Positions 1-8,953 are shown, counted from the first letter of the stretch. The stretch is 34,179 nt of DNA from CANJQJ01 sp964383565 (GCA_964383565.1 CAYLIK010000013.1:1-34179); one strand, 5' to 3'. Made by a program: numbers and translations. Notes: generated by a model not told the origin, from the letters alone.

Positions 1-490
1 TGGTGAAGGTCATCACCTTGCACTTGAGCCCGCAGCCATGGCCGTCATGGTACATTGAGGCATCGGCGCACAGCAGGTCATAGTCCCTGAGCGTATGGAC
101 GATCGGCAGCCCGCGCTTTACCGCCGCGTCCCAGATCGTCGTCGAGACGTCGACCATCGAATGGCTGTGGACGATGTCCGGCCGGAATTCCTCAAGCACG
201 CGATCGAAATGGTCGCGCAGCCGATAATTGAACTGCTGCATGAACTTGCGCCAGCCGCGGCTGAGCTTGCCATGCTTCGGCCATTCCTCAGCCCAGAAGC
301 TGGTTTCGTGTGGCATGCGGAAGACGGTGACGCCGTTGCGCTCCTCGCGCGTAAAGCCATTGGGCGTGGTGCAGGCGGCAGCGACCTCATGACCGAGTGC
401 GGTCTGTGCCTCGGCCAGCATCGCGACTGACCGTTCCGCGCCGCCCAGGATATGGGGCGGATAAAGCATGCTGAGATGAAGGACGCGCAT
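1..490 (-). CDS. Glycosyltransferase family 4, N-terminal part (cut by window start)
   Basis: Reading leftward from ATG at 490-488 gives 163 open codons that run off the window edge, so only the N-terminal acceptor-side domain is present. It begins MRVLHLSMLYPPHILGGAER, the glycine-rich opening of GT-B (GT4) glycosyltransferases, followed by a DIVHSHSM segment and a VHTLRDYDLLC strand typical of the family. Such enzymes move a sugar from a nucleotide-sugar donor onto a lipid-linked acceptor at the inner membrane. The gene lies 27 bases downstream of a second, clearly related glycosyltransferase on the same strand and is probably co-transcribed with it. No good Shine-Dalgarno is seen. The start is fixed by alignment with that neighbour. 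Donor and acceptor cannot be read from the sequence. Confidence 0.85.
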   Translation of the reverse strand, partial: MRVLHLSMLYPPHILGGAERSVAMLAEAQTALGHEVAAACTTPNGFTREERNGVTVFRMPHETSFWAEEWPKHGKLSRGWRKFMQQFNYRLRDHFDRVLEEFRPDIVHSHSMVDVSTTIWDAAVKRGLPIVHTLRDYDLLCADASMYHDGHGCGLKCKVMTFT

Positions 491-517
491 GGGAGGATCG
501 GCCGTCACGCGATGCCG

Positions 518-1708
518 TCAGCGATGGACCGAACGTGCCTGATCGTAATACTCCAGATACCGGCCCGCGACCCGCGACGGTTGAAGCTCACTCATTAGAT
601 CAAACACTTGTTGCGGCGCAACATCGTGGGGGGCTGTCATCGCCGCAGCCATCGCACGCATCAGCGCATCCGCATCGCCGGGCGGCACCGTCCAGCCCGG
701 ATCGACGCGATTGACGAACTCGCCGATCGCGCCTGCCGACGATCCGATCACGCGCCGCCCCGCGCCATAGGCCTCAAGCACAGTGAGACCGAACGGCTCG
801 TCCCAGATAGGCACGGCGACCAGCGCATCGATGTCTGCAAGAAAAGCCGGTGGATCGACGAAGCCGACGAAGCTGATCGGCAGACCGGCGGCTTGTGCTT
901 TGAACTGTTCCGCTTCTGGGCCAACCCCCGCGATGGTCAGGGACCAGTCGCCTTTTAGCTGGCGGCACGCCTCGATCAGCACGCCCAATCCCTTTTCGGC
1001 GACCAGACGGCCGAGGAAGCCGAAACGGAAGATCCCGCCGCGCGTCGTGGCGACAGGCGAGGGGGTTATCGGGTCAAGAGCCACCGGATTCCATGCAACA
1101 TGACGACGCTCAGGCGGAAGCTGCGCGAACAGGCCATGTTCCAGATGCCGATCCATCACCGTTTGAGACACCGCCACGGCGACGTCGATCCGGTCGTGCG
1201 CCGCGCGCTTTGGGGCGGAGAGCAGGCGGCAGGCGAGGTGGCGCGGCTCGCATTTCGCGCCGTCTTTGAAGAGGGCGCCACGGATGCACAGCAGATCATA
1301 GTCGTGCAGCGTATGGACGATCGCCACCTTGCGCGACGCCGCCTCGCGCCACACGGCGGGCGGCAACTCGACCATCGAATGGCTATGCAGGACATCCGGC
1401 TTGATCTCGTCGAGCAGCGCCCCGAACTGGCGCGCCGTTACGAGGTTGAAGACCGTGGCCGCCTTGTTGGCGAGGCGGACGGGCGTTGGATAGCGGCTGC
1501 TTTCCTGAATCCAGAGCGGGTTGCGGGATTTGAGCGGGCGGGTCATGACGCCGTTCAGCGATCCGGCCGGCTGGGGTCCGCGCGTGAGCGAGGTGGCGAA
1601 CACCTCATGTCCCGCTGCGGCCTGCGCTTCGGCCAGCATCGCGGCGACCCGTTCCGCGCCGCCGACCACGGTGGGTGGATATAGCGAGCTCAGATGTATA
1701 ATGCGCAA
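518..1708 (-). CDS. Glycosyltransferase family 4 (TTG start)
   Basis: A 396-residue GT-B fold glycosyltransferase. It opens LRIIHLSSLYPPTVVGGAER, has DVLHSHSMVEL near residue 90, and carries a C-terminal Glycos_transf_1 domain with FGFLGRLVAEKG and the EPFGLTVLE donor-binding motif (E-x7-E type). The open frame extends far upstream, but that part is antisense to the next gene. The TTG at 1708-1706 is chosen because it lines up with the ATG of the neighbouring paralogue. The length is normal for GT4 enzymes. It likely acts in assembly of the repeat unit of the surface polysaccharide made by this locus. It is divergent from the glycosyltransferase starting at 1736, with only 27 bases between the start codons. 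The exact sugar is unknown. Confidence 0.88.
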   Translation of the reverse strand: MRIIHLSSLYPPTVVGGAERVAAMLAEAQAAAGHEVFATSLTRGPQPAGSLNGVMTRPLKSRNPLWIQESSRYPTPVRLANKAATVFNLVTARQFGALLDEIKPDVLHSHSMVELPPAVWREAASRKVAIVHTLHDYDLLCIRGALFKDGAKCEPRHLACRLLSAPKRAAHDRIDVAVAVSQTVMDRHLEHGLFAQLPPERRHVAWNPVALDPITPSPVATTRGGIFRFGFLGRLVAEKGLGVLIEACRQLKGDWSLTIAGVGPEAEQFKAQAAGLPISFVGFVDPPAFLADIDALVAVPIWDEPFGLTVLEAYGAGRRVIGSSAGAIGEFVNRVDPGWTVPPGDADALMRAMAAAMTAPHDVAPQQVFDLMSELQPSRVAGRYLEYYDQARSVHR

Positions 1709-1735
1709 GGTATCTGTCCCGAGTTGAATTCCCCC

Positions 1736-2845
1736 ATGCACGATCACGCCAAGCCGGCCAAGGACATTGCCATCAACGGCCGGTTTCTCGCCCAGAAGCT
1801 GAGCGGCGTGCAGCGTTATGCGCGCGAGATCACCCGCGCGCTGGATGCGATGATCCTCGCGGATCCGGACGGGTTGGGACGGCGGCGGTGGCGGTTGATC
1901 GTGCCGGAGGGAGTCAGATCGGATCACCCGCTGCAGGCGATCCAGACGGTCCATTACGGATCGCGGCAAGGGCATTTCTGGGAGCAATGGGATCTGCTTC
2001 GCGCCGCGCGCGGGCAGCGCCTGGTCAACCTCGGCAATAGTGGGCCGATCCTGCATCGTGACAGCATCACCGTCATTCACGATGTCGCCGTGTTCCGCAC
2101 GCCGCAGAATTTCGGGCCGCGTTATGGCAAGGCGCATCGCATGCTGAGCCGCATCCTGTCCCGCACCTCGCGGCTGGGGACGGTCTCGAACTTTTCGCGC
2201 GATGAATTGTCGGCGGTATTGGGCGTCGATCGGGACCGGATTTTCGTTGCTTATAATGGCAGCGATCATCTGGTCGGCCGCGCGGCGGATGAAAGCGTGC
2301 TGATCGAACTCGCGCTGACGCCCGGCCACTATTTCCTGTTCGTGGGATCGCCGGCCCCCAACAAGAATCTTGCCGTGGCGCTGGATGCCTTCGCCCGGCT
2401 CGCCCGAACCGATATTCGGTTCGTGGTCGCCGGTTCGCTCAACAACGCCGTGTTTGGTGGGCAGGCGCCTGACAAAATTCCCGGCGTCGTCGTCGCGAGC
2501 GGGCGATCCGATGCGGCTATTTCGGCGCTTTATGCCAATGCAGCGGCGCTGGTGTTCCCATCGCGTTACGAAGGCTTTGGCATTCCGCCACTGGAGGCCA
2601 TGGTGCATGGCTGTCCGGTGATCGCGTCCGACATCCCGGTGCTCCGCGAAACCTGCGGCGAAGCCGCGATATTCTTCAATCCCGATGATGCGGCGACACT
2701 TGCGCGGCTGATGGCGGAGCAACTGGACAATCCCGACAGGCGCGCGCGTGAGGCGGCGGCTCGCGAGCGCGTTGCCTTGTTCACCTGGGATCGGGGGGCG
2801 GCAAGTCTTGCTCAAGCGATCCTTGCCGCGGACCGGTCAGGCTAG
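1736..2845 (+). CDS. Glycosyltransferase family 4
   Basis: A 369-residue GT-B glycosyltransferase. The N-terminus has INGRFLAQKLSGVQRYARE, the 'G-V-Q-R-Y' loop of GT4 enzymes that use lipid-linked acceptors. The C-terminal half has FVGSPAPNKN, then FPSRYEGFGIPPLEAM, which is the donor-sugar-binding E-x7-E motif. An upstream in-frame ATG at 1694 would make the gene overlap the start of the opposite gene; ATG 1736 keeps a normal domain boundary and is preferred. No clear Shine-Dalgarno precedes either. The 3' end overlaps the flippase gene on the other strand by 9 bases. It is probably one of the transferases building the repeat unit of this locus; specificity is unknown. Confidence 0.88.
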   Translation: MHDHAKPAKDIAINGRFLAQKLSGVQRYAREITRALDAMILADPDGLGRRRWRLIVPEGVRSDHPLQAIQTVHYGSRQGHFWEQWDLLRAARGQRLVNLGNSGPILHRDSITVIHDVAVFRTPQNFGPRYGKAHRMLSRILSRTSRLGTVSNFSRDELSAVLGVDRDRIFVAYNGSDHLVGRAADESVLIELALTPGHYFLFVGSPAPNKNLAVALDAFARLARTDIRFVVAGSLNNAVFGGQAPDKIPGVVVASGRSDAAISALYANAAALVFPSRYEGFGIPPLEAMVHGCPVIASDIPVLRETCGEAAIFFNPDDAATLARLMAEQLDNPDRRAREAAARERVALFTWDRGAASLAQAILAADRSG

Positions 2846-4291
2846 CGCGTCCTGATAATCCGTGGCCGCTTCGCCTGCCGAGGCGCGGGATCGGAGCAGC
2901 GCCTGAAGCTCACGCAAAATCTTGCGTGATGAAAGGGCGTAGACTGCCAATACCGCTACACCATAACCTCCTGTGACGGTTGCCCAGTGAGTCCAGTCGG
3001 ACGATTCCAGCCCGATCATCCAGGCAGCGGCGAATCCCGCCGCAGTTCCGGCGATCGGCGGTGCCAGCGTCCAGAGATAAGCGGTCATGGAGATTTTCGC
3101 GGCCCAGAGCTTGGCGCAGATCTGAAGCAGCGCCGTCGCCATGCCGAGCACGAAATAGACCTCGGCGAAGCGCTTCACGCCATGCGGCAGCGCGACCAGG
3201 AAGCCAATCAACAGCACGGCGCTGCTGATGAAATTGATCCAGAACTGAAGCCTGGAATGGCCCCGCGCGAGCAGGACCGCGCCATTATAGGAAGCGAGCG
3301 CCTGGATGGCCCCCAACGGCGCAAGAACCTGAAGCAAGGGAATCATATGCTCCCAGCCCGGCGCCAGCAGCATCTGGATCGGGAAGGCAAGCCCGAACGT
3401 CATCCAGATCATCAGCGGAAAGGCAATCAATGCAGTAATCAGCGCGACCCCAAGGATCGGCGGGCTGAAGCGTTCGCCGTCCGCGTTCGCGCTGTTGCTG
3501 AGCGTGGCCAGCAGTACGCCTGACGCGGGCCAGCTGATCGCCATCAGCGGCAGGATCATGAATTGATAGGCAAGGCCGTACAGCCCCACCGCGACCGCGC
3601 CGAGCCAAGCGCCGATCAGCAAATTCTGCGCATTACGCGCGGCGAAATTGAGAAGGTTGGTCGCCAGCACCCACCAGCCGAAGCTGAGCAGCCCGGTGAT
3701 CGCGCGCCACCGGCTATTGATCGCCATGGCGTGACGGCTTTCGATCAGGAAGCAGATCGCCCGCAGCCCCTGCAAGGTGACGTGGAACAGCACCACCGAC
3801 CAGATCCCCGCGCCCAGCATGACCGATACCGCGCACACGGCTCCCGCCACCAGCGTGCCGATGCCTTCGATGACTGCGATGCGGTGATATTGGAGCGACC
3901 TTTCCATGATCGCGCGCGGCACGCCCGCCAATATCGTGAAGAACACCGCCAGCGCCAGCGCGATGAGCACCGGCGCGAGATTGGCAAGGCCGGTCCAGTG
4001 CTGGATCGGATAGGCGGTCGCGCCCAGCAGCAGGGCCGCGATCAGGCCGATGGCAAGGGAGAAGCTGAACGCGCCGCCGGCCTGCTCGCGCGTAAGCCCC
4101 GGCTGGCGCACGATCGCGCTCGCCAATCCCATGTCGGTGAACACGGCGATGAACTGGATGATCGGCAGCGAGAAGGTGATGAGCCCATATTCGCCCGGCA
4201 GCACGAACAACGCGACAAGCGTCGTGATCCCGAACTGGACGAGGGCCTTGAACAGGCTCAGCCCGGACATCGAAGCGAGATTTCCGAGCAT
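2837..4291 (-). CDS. Polysaccharide flippase, Wzx / Polysacc_synt family
   Basis: A 484-residue, very hydrophobic protein with about 12-14 predicted membrane segments. It opens with MLGNLASMSGLSLFKALVQF and then GLASAIVRQPGLTREQ, a layout typical of the oligosaccharide flippases (MOP superfamily) of exopolysaccharide loci such as WzxC or AmsL. The family moves undecaprenyl-diphosphate-linked repeat units from the cytoplasmic to the periplasmic face of the inner membrane. Length matches the family (about 470-500). It is transcribed leftward, tail-to-tail with the glycosyltransferase ending at 2845, and divergent from the acyltransferase starting at 4435. The cargo cannot be read from sequence; the role rests on family and context. 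Confidence 0.85.
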   Translation of the reverse strand: MLGNLASMSGLSLFKALVQFGITTLVALFVLPGEYGLITFSLPIIQFIAVFTDMGLASAIVRQPGLTREQAGGAFSFSLAIGLIAALLLGATAYPIQHWTGLANLAPVLIALALAVFFTILAGVPRAIMERSLQYHRIAVIEGIGTLVAGAVCAVSVMLGAGIWSVVLFHVTLQGLRAICFLIESRHAMAINSRWRAITGLLSFGWWVLATNLLNFAARNAQNLLIGAWLGAVAVGLYGLAYQFMILPLMAISWPASGVLLATLSNSANADGERFSPPILGVALITALIAFPLMIWMTFGLAFPIQMLLAPGWEHMIPLLQVLAPLGAIQALASYNGAVLLARGHSRLQFWINFISSAVLLIGFLVALPHGVKRFAEVYFVLGMATALLQICAKLWAAKISMTAYLWTLAPPIAGTAAGFAAAWMIGLESSDWTHWATVTGGYGVAVLAVYALSSRKILRELQALLRSRASAGEAATDYQDALA

Positions 4292-4434
4292 TAGCAGACC
4301 GATAGAGGGTGAAATGGCCCATGAAACGAAAGGAATTGTCGGTGGGCCGTCATGGCGCGCTTATAGACGCGGTCTTCCCCAGACGATAGATGCTGCGGAT
4401 GCGAACAAGCCGGTACGCTGAGGCGGGACGATGA
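4292..4434. promoter_or_regulatory. Divergent intergenic region, flippase / acyltransferase
   Basis: These 143 bases separate two genes that start in opposite directions, so both promoters should lie here or in the adjoining coding ends. An AGGCGGGA stretch just before 4431 can serve as ribosome binding site for the ATG at 4435. I see no convincing -35/-10 pair or operator. Confidence 0.4.
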
Positions 4435-5442
4435 ATGGCCGATAAGAACGCCGCAGCGCCTCCGCGACGAAACGCGGCGATCGATCTGGTACGGGCATTC
4501 AGCATCCTGTGGATCGTCGGCCTCTGGCATCTATTTGATTATCTGCCTGATCTGCCGGGCGCCAAGAACGACGTGACCTATCGCGCGACGGTCGCCTTGC
4601 TGGGCCTGTTCGTGCTGGTTTCAGGCTATCTGATGGGGCTCAAGGACGTCCCCCTCAAGCCGCGCCCCCTACGCGATTTCTACCTCGGACGGTTCGGGCG
4701 CATCTATCCGCCATTCGTGCTCGCCTGCCTGTTGTTCGCGCTGTTCAAGCTTGCCGATGTCGCGTCGCTCGTGAAGGCGGCATTGCTCGTGGCGATGCTG
4801 TGGGGGCCGGCGCCTTTCACGCTCTGGTTCATCGCAATGATCGCGCTCTTCTACGCGGTAACCCCCCTGCTGATGGCCGCCCGCCGGAATGGCTGGACCT
4901 TCGGGCTGGTGATTGCCGCTCTTACCGTGCTGGCCGCATTGGCGCATCTGCAGTGGCCGACAGTGAGCCCGCGTCTGGCGATGTATCTGCCATCCTATTG
5001 CGTGGGATTGTGGCTTGCAGCTCATGCGGTTTCGTGGCGGCAGGTGCTGATTTTCGGATTGGTCGCGGCATTGCCCGCGCTGGCGGTTTCGATGCAGGCG
5101 GACACGCGGATGATTGAGAGCAGCCTCTTCTCGATACCCTGGGCGCTTGCGATGTCCGCCGCCTTGTTCGGTGCGGCAATGGCGGGAGAGGGGAGCTTGC
5201 CGCGCTGGGGATGGATCCTGTTCGTCGCGCAGGCGAGCTATTTCCTCTACCTGTTCCACAGGCCGGTCTACGCTCTGGTCCTGAAAGTCTATGATCCGGC
5301 CGGCTGGGAAGGGCGGGCGGCGCTGATCGTGCTGCTGGCCTTGCCGGTGGCGATAGTTGCGGCGTGGATCGGGCAGCGGATCTACGATCGAATTTGGGCC
5401 GGTTTCGCACCGGCGCGGACACACCTGGAGGGCAAGGCGTGA
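4435..5442 (+). CDS. Membrane acyltransferase, Acyl_transf_3 family
   Basis: A 335-residue integral membrane protein of the acyltransferase-3 family (PF01757). It shows AIDLVRAFSILWIVGLWH, placing the family's catalytic-type His at the end of the first membrane helix, and then RFGRIYPPFV, the conserved R-x-x-R-I-x-P element. About ten hydrophobic segments follow. Family members transfer acetyl or other acyl groups onto sugars of exopolysaccharides, O-antigens or Nod factors. The start is ATG 4435, preceded by a GGCGGGA ribosome site. Its stop overlaps the GTG of the next acyltransferase, so the pair is translationally coupled. It is the most divergent of the four acyltransferases here. The acyl group and target sugar are unknown. 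Confidence 0.85.
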   Translation: MADKNAAAPPRRNAAIDLVRAFSILWIVGLWHLFDYLPDLPGAKNDVTYRATVALLGLFVLVSGYLMGLKDVPLKPRPLRDFYLGRFGRIYPPFVLACLLFALFKLADVASLVKAALLVAMLWGPAPFTLWFIAMIALFYAVTPLLMAARRNGWTFGLVIAALTVLAALAHLQWPTVSPRLAMYLPSYCVGLWLAAHAVSWRQVLIFGLVAALPALAVSMQADTRMIESSLFSIPWALAMSAALFGAAMAGEGSLPRWGWILFVAQASYFLYLFHRPVYALVLKVYDPAGWEGRAALIVLLALPVAIVAAWIGQRIYDRIWAGFAPARTHLEGKA

Positions 5443-6524
5443 GCGCGGCAGCCAAAGGCCATCTCGGCCGGGTTCAGGCGCTGCGCTTCTTCGCAGCCTT
5501 TGCGGTGCTGGTTGGGCATCTCCAGCATGAGGTGGCGACCCGACTGATGCCGGACGTGTCATTCAATGAATTCACCGCGATTGACGGCGGGATCGGCGTG
5601 GACATGTTCTTCGTCATCTCCGGCTTCATCATGTACTATATTTCGGGCGAGGGTTTCGGCCGGCCGGGCGAGTGGCGCAAGTTCGCGAGCCGGCGGTTCC
5701 TGCGCATCGCGCCGCTTTATTATGTCGCGACGCTGCTGATGCTGGTCGCAGCGGTGGTATTTACGAACCATGTCGATAGCGACGCGATCGGTGTCGGATC
5801 GACGATTGCCTCCTTCTTCTTCCTGCCGATTCCCAATGGTGCGGGTGAAGTGGTGCCGGTGCTCAAGCTCGGCTGGACGCTCAATTACGAAGCCTATTTC
5901 TACGCCCTCTTCACGCTCGCTCTGATCTTCCCGAAGCGGATCGGGCTGATCGTCCTGTTCAGCCTGTTGCTGGGGATCGTCGGCCTGGCCGCGATCCTGC
6001 CGGGCCGGCTGCCGATGCTCGATTTCTGGGGGCAGCCGATCGTGCTGGAGTTCGCGGCCGGCATGCTGCTCGCGATGGCCTATCGGCGCGGCTGGCGGAT
6101 CGGGACGGCTCAGGCCTTCGCGTTGATTGCCGGCGGCTTATTGCTCACCATGACGTTGCGATATTTCGAACTGAATCCTTACACGACACGCGCTGTCTTT
6201 CAGGGCGTTCCGGCCGCGCTGGTTGTGGCCGGCGTGGTGCTGTGGCGTGCGCCGGAAATGCGCAGCGCGACGATGCGCGCGCTCGAATTCGGGGGAGACG
6301 CGTCCTATGCGCTGTATCTTTCCCACCCTTTCAGCATCCGCGCAGCGACGATCGCATGGGGCCTGATCGACGGACCCCCATCGCCCTGGCTGTTCATCGC
6401 CTTCACGACCATCTGCGCGTTGATCGCCGCCGCGCTGGTCCATATCGGTATCGAAAAGCCGCTGGATCGTTTGCTTCGCTATCTTGTTGGCCGGCAGTCA
6501 TCGCCATTGCGGGCGGCGGCGTGA
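5439..6524 (+). CDS. Membrane acyltransferase, ExoZ-like
   Basis: A 361-residue acyltransferase-3 family protein. Key features are VQALRFFAAFAVLVGHLQ (His in the first helix), GGIGVDMFFVISGFIM and RRFLRIAPLYY, followed by LGWTLNYEAYFYALF. The pattern is that of ExoZ-type exopolysaccharide acetyltransferases. The GTG at 5439 overlaps the upstream TGA (GTGA) and has a strong GGAGG about 8 bases before it. The open frame continues further upstream, but that part is antisense-like filler inside the preceding gene. The 3' end overlaps the next gene on the other strand by 27 bases. It is closely similar in motif layout to the acyltransferase at 8942-10084. It probably decorates the glycan with acetyl or a similar group; this is inference. 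Confidence 0.87.
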   Translation: MSAAAKGHLGRVQALRFFAAFAVLVGHLQHEVATRLMPDVSFNEFTAIDGGIGVDMFFVISGFIMYYISGEGFGRPGEWRKFASRRFLRIAPLYYVATLLMLVAAVVFTNHVDSDAIGVGSTIASFFFLPIPNGAGEVVPVLKLGWTLNYEAYFYALFTLALIFPKRIGLIVLFSLLLGIVGLAAILPGRLPMLDFWGQPIVLEFAAGMLLAMAYRRGWRIGTAQAFALIAGGLLLTMTLRYFELNPYTTRAVFQGVPAALVVAGVVLWRAPEMRSATMRALEFGGDASYALYLSHPFSIRAATIAWGLIDGPPSPWLFIAFTTICALIAAALVHIGIEKPLDRLLRYLVGRQSSPLRAAA

Positions 6525-7952
6525 TGTCGGCTTTGCAGTCTGCGACATGACGAGCAGGATGATCGCAAGCTCGAATATTAGGATCACGAAATCCCATCGC
6601 AGTGCGTAGATGCCGAAAAAGACCCACGGCGACCCTTGCCGGAAGAAATAGGTAAGCTGGACGAACACATAGCTGGCAAAGGCCGCGGAGAGGATCGAAC
6701 CCGTGCGGATCGCCCAGGAAAGATAAGTCGCGAGCAACGCCGCGAGCCCGCCGCACAGCGCCTTCAGGATTACCAGCCCGGCCCAGCCGAACATGACGAG
6801 GCCAAGCGGCTCGAGCGCCATGGTGTAAGTGGTGCTGCCGGCGTTGCGGTGGATCGAGGCGCGGATCTTGTCCGGCGCGTAACGGTCCGAGAAATAATGG
6901 GGGCCGATGGAGGCGCGTAGCGCATTCAGGTCGGCATCCTTGATGAACAACGATTCGATGTTGCGCTGGACCAGCAGCGAATCCCATTGGAATGCTTCAG
7001 CACCGACCTTGCTCTGGATGAACCAGAGCTCGCCTTGACCGACGATCCGCCCGCTTAGCTTTTGCGAGGTTTCGTAGGTCGAGGTCTGCCCGAAGTTCGA
7101 ATAGATCATCCAGGTGATCCCACAGGCGGGAACGGCGAGCACTGCGGCGCCAAGCGCGAACATGCCCAGCCGTTTCCGCACCGTTTCGTGGTTGAGGTAC
7201 AGCCAGGGTGCGAGGAAGGAGGCGAGTGCGGAAAGGATCGTAAAGAATTTGTCGCCGAACAGGAAATACACGAAGCTCAGTAGCGAGAAGCACAGGATCA
7301 GTGCGAGGCGGATCATCCGGTCACGCGTGACGACGAATGCGCCGAAACCGATAATGAAGGCACAGATCGATTTGAAGTTGAGCAGATAGAGGATGACGAC
7401 ATTACCCATCATCCGGCGGTAGACGAAGCGATCCGTGCCCGTGAGCAATGGGAAGCCGGTCATCGCGCCAAAGGCCAGCAGGATCAGGATATTGAGGATC
7501 GCGAAGGCCAGGATGCCGAGCGCGATCAAGCTTGCATAATGTCCATAGAGGGATCGTACCCGCATCTGAAACGGTGAAGGCGCGGACGTATCGCCATTGA
7601 GCATGGCGAATATGCCAGCGAAAGCGAGCAGGAACACCGTCTCATACAGCACGAAGGAGATGGTATAGGCGCCGGGCGACCCCACCGTGTCGAGTTCCGG
7701 AATCGGCAGGCCGAACTCGATCAGCGAAAGCGCAACGACGACTGACGCGCTCGTGATCATCAATGGCAGGATCAGCACGATTCCGCGCGTCTGCAGACGA
7801 ATGAAGACCGTGCATATCCAGATATAAAGCAAGAATGCGCACACCGACCAGGCCGGCGATACGATCTCTACCGAAAGCAGCAGCGTGCAAAGCGCCACCG
7901 CGATGGCGCCGGCGAGTTCCAGATGGATGTATTTCAACCCTTGCGTGCGCAT
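6498..7952 (-). CDS. Multi-spanning membrane protein, candidate Wzy-like polymerase
   Basis: A 484-residue protein from ATG 7952, with roughly 12 membrane helices and one large soluble loop between about residues 300 and 400. That loop contains KLSGRIVGQGELWFIQSK and later IHRNAGSTTYTMALEP. Wzy O-antigen and exopolysaccharide polymerases share this architecture (many helices plus one big periplasmic loop) with very low sequence conservation. It resembles, from memory, the DUF6418 family seen in polysaccharide loci; I cannot verify this. The locus otherwise has flippase, co-polymerase and export genes but no recognised polymerase, which supports the role. The longer reading frame to 8033 overlaps the divergent gene and is not used. 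Confidence is good that the gene is real, moderate for the function. Confidence 0.7.
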   Translation of the reverse strand: MRTQGLKYIHLELAGAIAVALCTLLLSVEIVSPAWSVCAFLLYIWICTVFIRLQTRGIVLILPLMITSASVVVALSLIEFGLPIPELDTVGSPGAYTISFVLYETVFLLAFAGIFAMLNGDTSAPSPFQMRVRSLYGHYASLIALGILAFAILNILILLAFGAMTGFPLLTGTDRFVYRRMMGNVVILYLLNFKSICAFIIGFGAFVVTRDRMIRLALILCFSLLSFVYFLFGDKFFTILSALASFLAPWLYLNHETVRKRLGMFALGAAVLAVPACGITWMIYSNFGQTSTYETSQKLSGRIVGQGELWFIQSKVGAEAFQWDSLLVQRNIESLFIKDADLNALRASIGPHYFSDRYAPDKIRASIHRNAGSTTYTMALEPLGLVMFGWAGLVILKALCGGLAALLATYLSWAIRTGSILSAAFASYVFVQLTYFFRQGSPWVFFGIYALRWDFVILIFELAIILLVMSQTAKPTSRRRPQWR

Positions 7953-8044
7953 GACATTTTCCGGGTCGAGGATAGCGGTTCGGATCTGAGGAGAGAATGC
8001 CAATCTTGCATCGCAGCAATTCTCGACCGACAACGGACGGCATC

Positions 8045-8953
8045 ATGGCACGGTGGCTCTTCCGATTGACGATCTTGATAGGCGCCGCTGTTTTGCTGCT
8101 GGTCGCACTTGGTTTTCGTGAAGCGCGCGAAACGGTGCATGTCGCGAGCTACGCCGTCCACGCGCCAGGCATGCGCTGCGCTCCTCGGCCGTTTCGGGTC
8201 GTTGTGATGGGCGATCTCCATCTTTCCTCGCTGACGACACGTCCGGCGCAGATCAAGCGGGCAGTCGATAAAGCGAATGCGCTTCGGCCTGATCTGGTGG
8301 TGATGGTTGGCGATTATTTCAGCCAGTGGTGGCCGAATGACGATGCCGGCCATTTGGAGGGGCTGGCGCCTCTTGCCGGCTTGCGTCCCCGCATCGGCAC
8401 GTTCGCCATCCTTGGAAACAATGACGTCACTGACGGGGCAGAGGGGATCTCCGCCACACTGTCGCGACTGGGCGTCAAGGTTCTCGTCAACGATGCGTTT
8501 GTCACGCCCGAGGTCGCGGTGATGGGCGTAGCCGAACTCACGTCGAACACCGCCAATCCGGTTCTGGTAGAGGAGCGCTATGCGACCAAGCTCGCCATCG
8601 CGCGGATCGCCCCGCCGCCGCTGACGATCTGGCTCGCGCATAATCCGGTCATGATCGAGCGGGTGCGGTCCACCGGTGACATGCTGTTTACGGGGCATAC
8701 TCATGGAGGCCAGTTCTTGCCGGGTATATCGGTGCCGGTGATCGACGCGGCTGTCAGGGTCGGCCGGGCGCTGGGCTTTGCGACCGGCTGGCCCGCCGAG
8801 CGCTATGTGCGCGGATTCTATCGGGCGGGCGACAGGCGCATGATCGTCACCTCCGGTATCGGGGAAAGCGTGCTGCCGCTGCGGCTCGGGGTTCCGCCCG
8901 AGATCATGCTGGTGCGCTTTACCGGATGCGATGATGCCGGCTCAATTCGCTAG
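8045..8953 (+). CDS. Membrane-anchored metallophosphoesterase (YaeI-like)
   Basis: A 302-residue calcineurin-like phosphoesterase. An N-terminal hydrophobic anchor (residues 5-24) is followed by the metal-binding motifs in order: GDLH (D57, H59), VGD (D90), GNND (125-127 region), WLAHNP and GHTHGGQ. The layout fits the YaeI-type membrane phosphodiesterases. The third motif is normally GNHD, so the usual catalytic His is Asn here. ATG 8045 (GGACGG upstream) gives a clean signal anchor; ATG 7997, with AGGAG three bases ahead, would add 16 residues and is possible. The stop overlaps the convergent acyltransferase by 12 bases. A lipid-linked or envelope phosphodiester is a likely substrate type, by family only. 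Confidence 0.82.
   Translation: MARWLFRLTILIGAAVLLLVALGFREARETVHVASYAVHAPGMRCAPRPFRVVVMGDLHLSSLTTRPAQIKRAVDKANALRPDLVVMVGDYFSQWWPNDDAGHLEGLAPLAGLRPRIGTFAILGNNDVTDGAEGISATLSRLGVKVLVNDAFVTPEVAVMGVAELTSNTANPVLVEERYATKLAIARIAPPPLTIWLAHNPVMIERVRSTGDMLFTGHTHGGQFLPGISVPVIDAAVRVGRALGFATGWPAERYVRGFYRAGDRRMIVTSGIGESVLPLRLGVPPEIMLVRFTGCDDAGSIR

Noticed and set aside
1709..2815. Upstream extension of the leftward glycosyltransferase frame (about 370 codons)
   Set aside because: It is antisense to a complete glycosyltransferase at 1736-2845 and has no domain; high GC keeps the opposite frame open.
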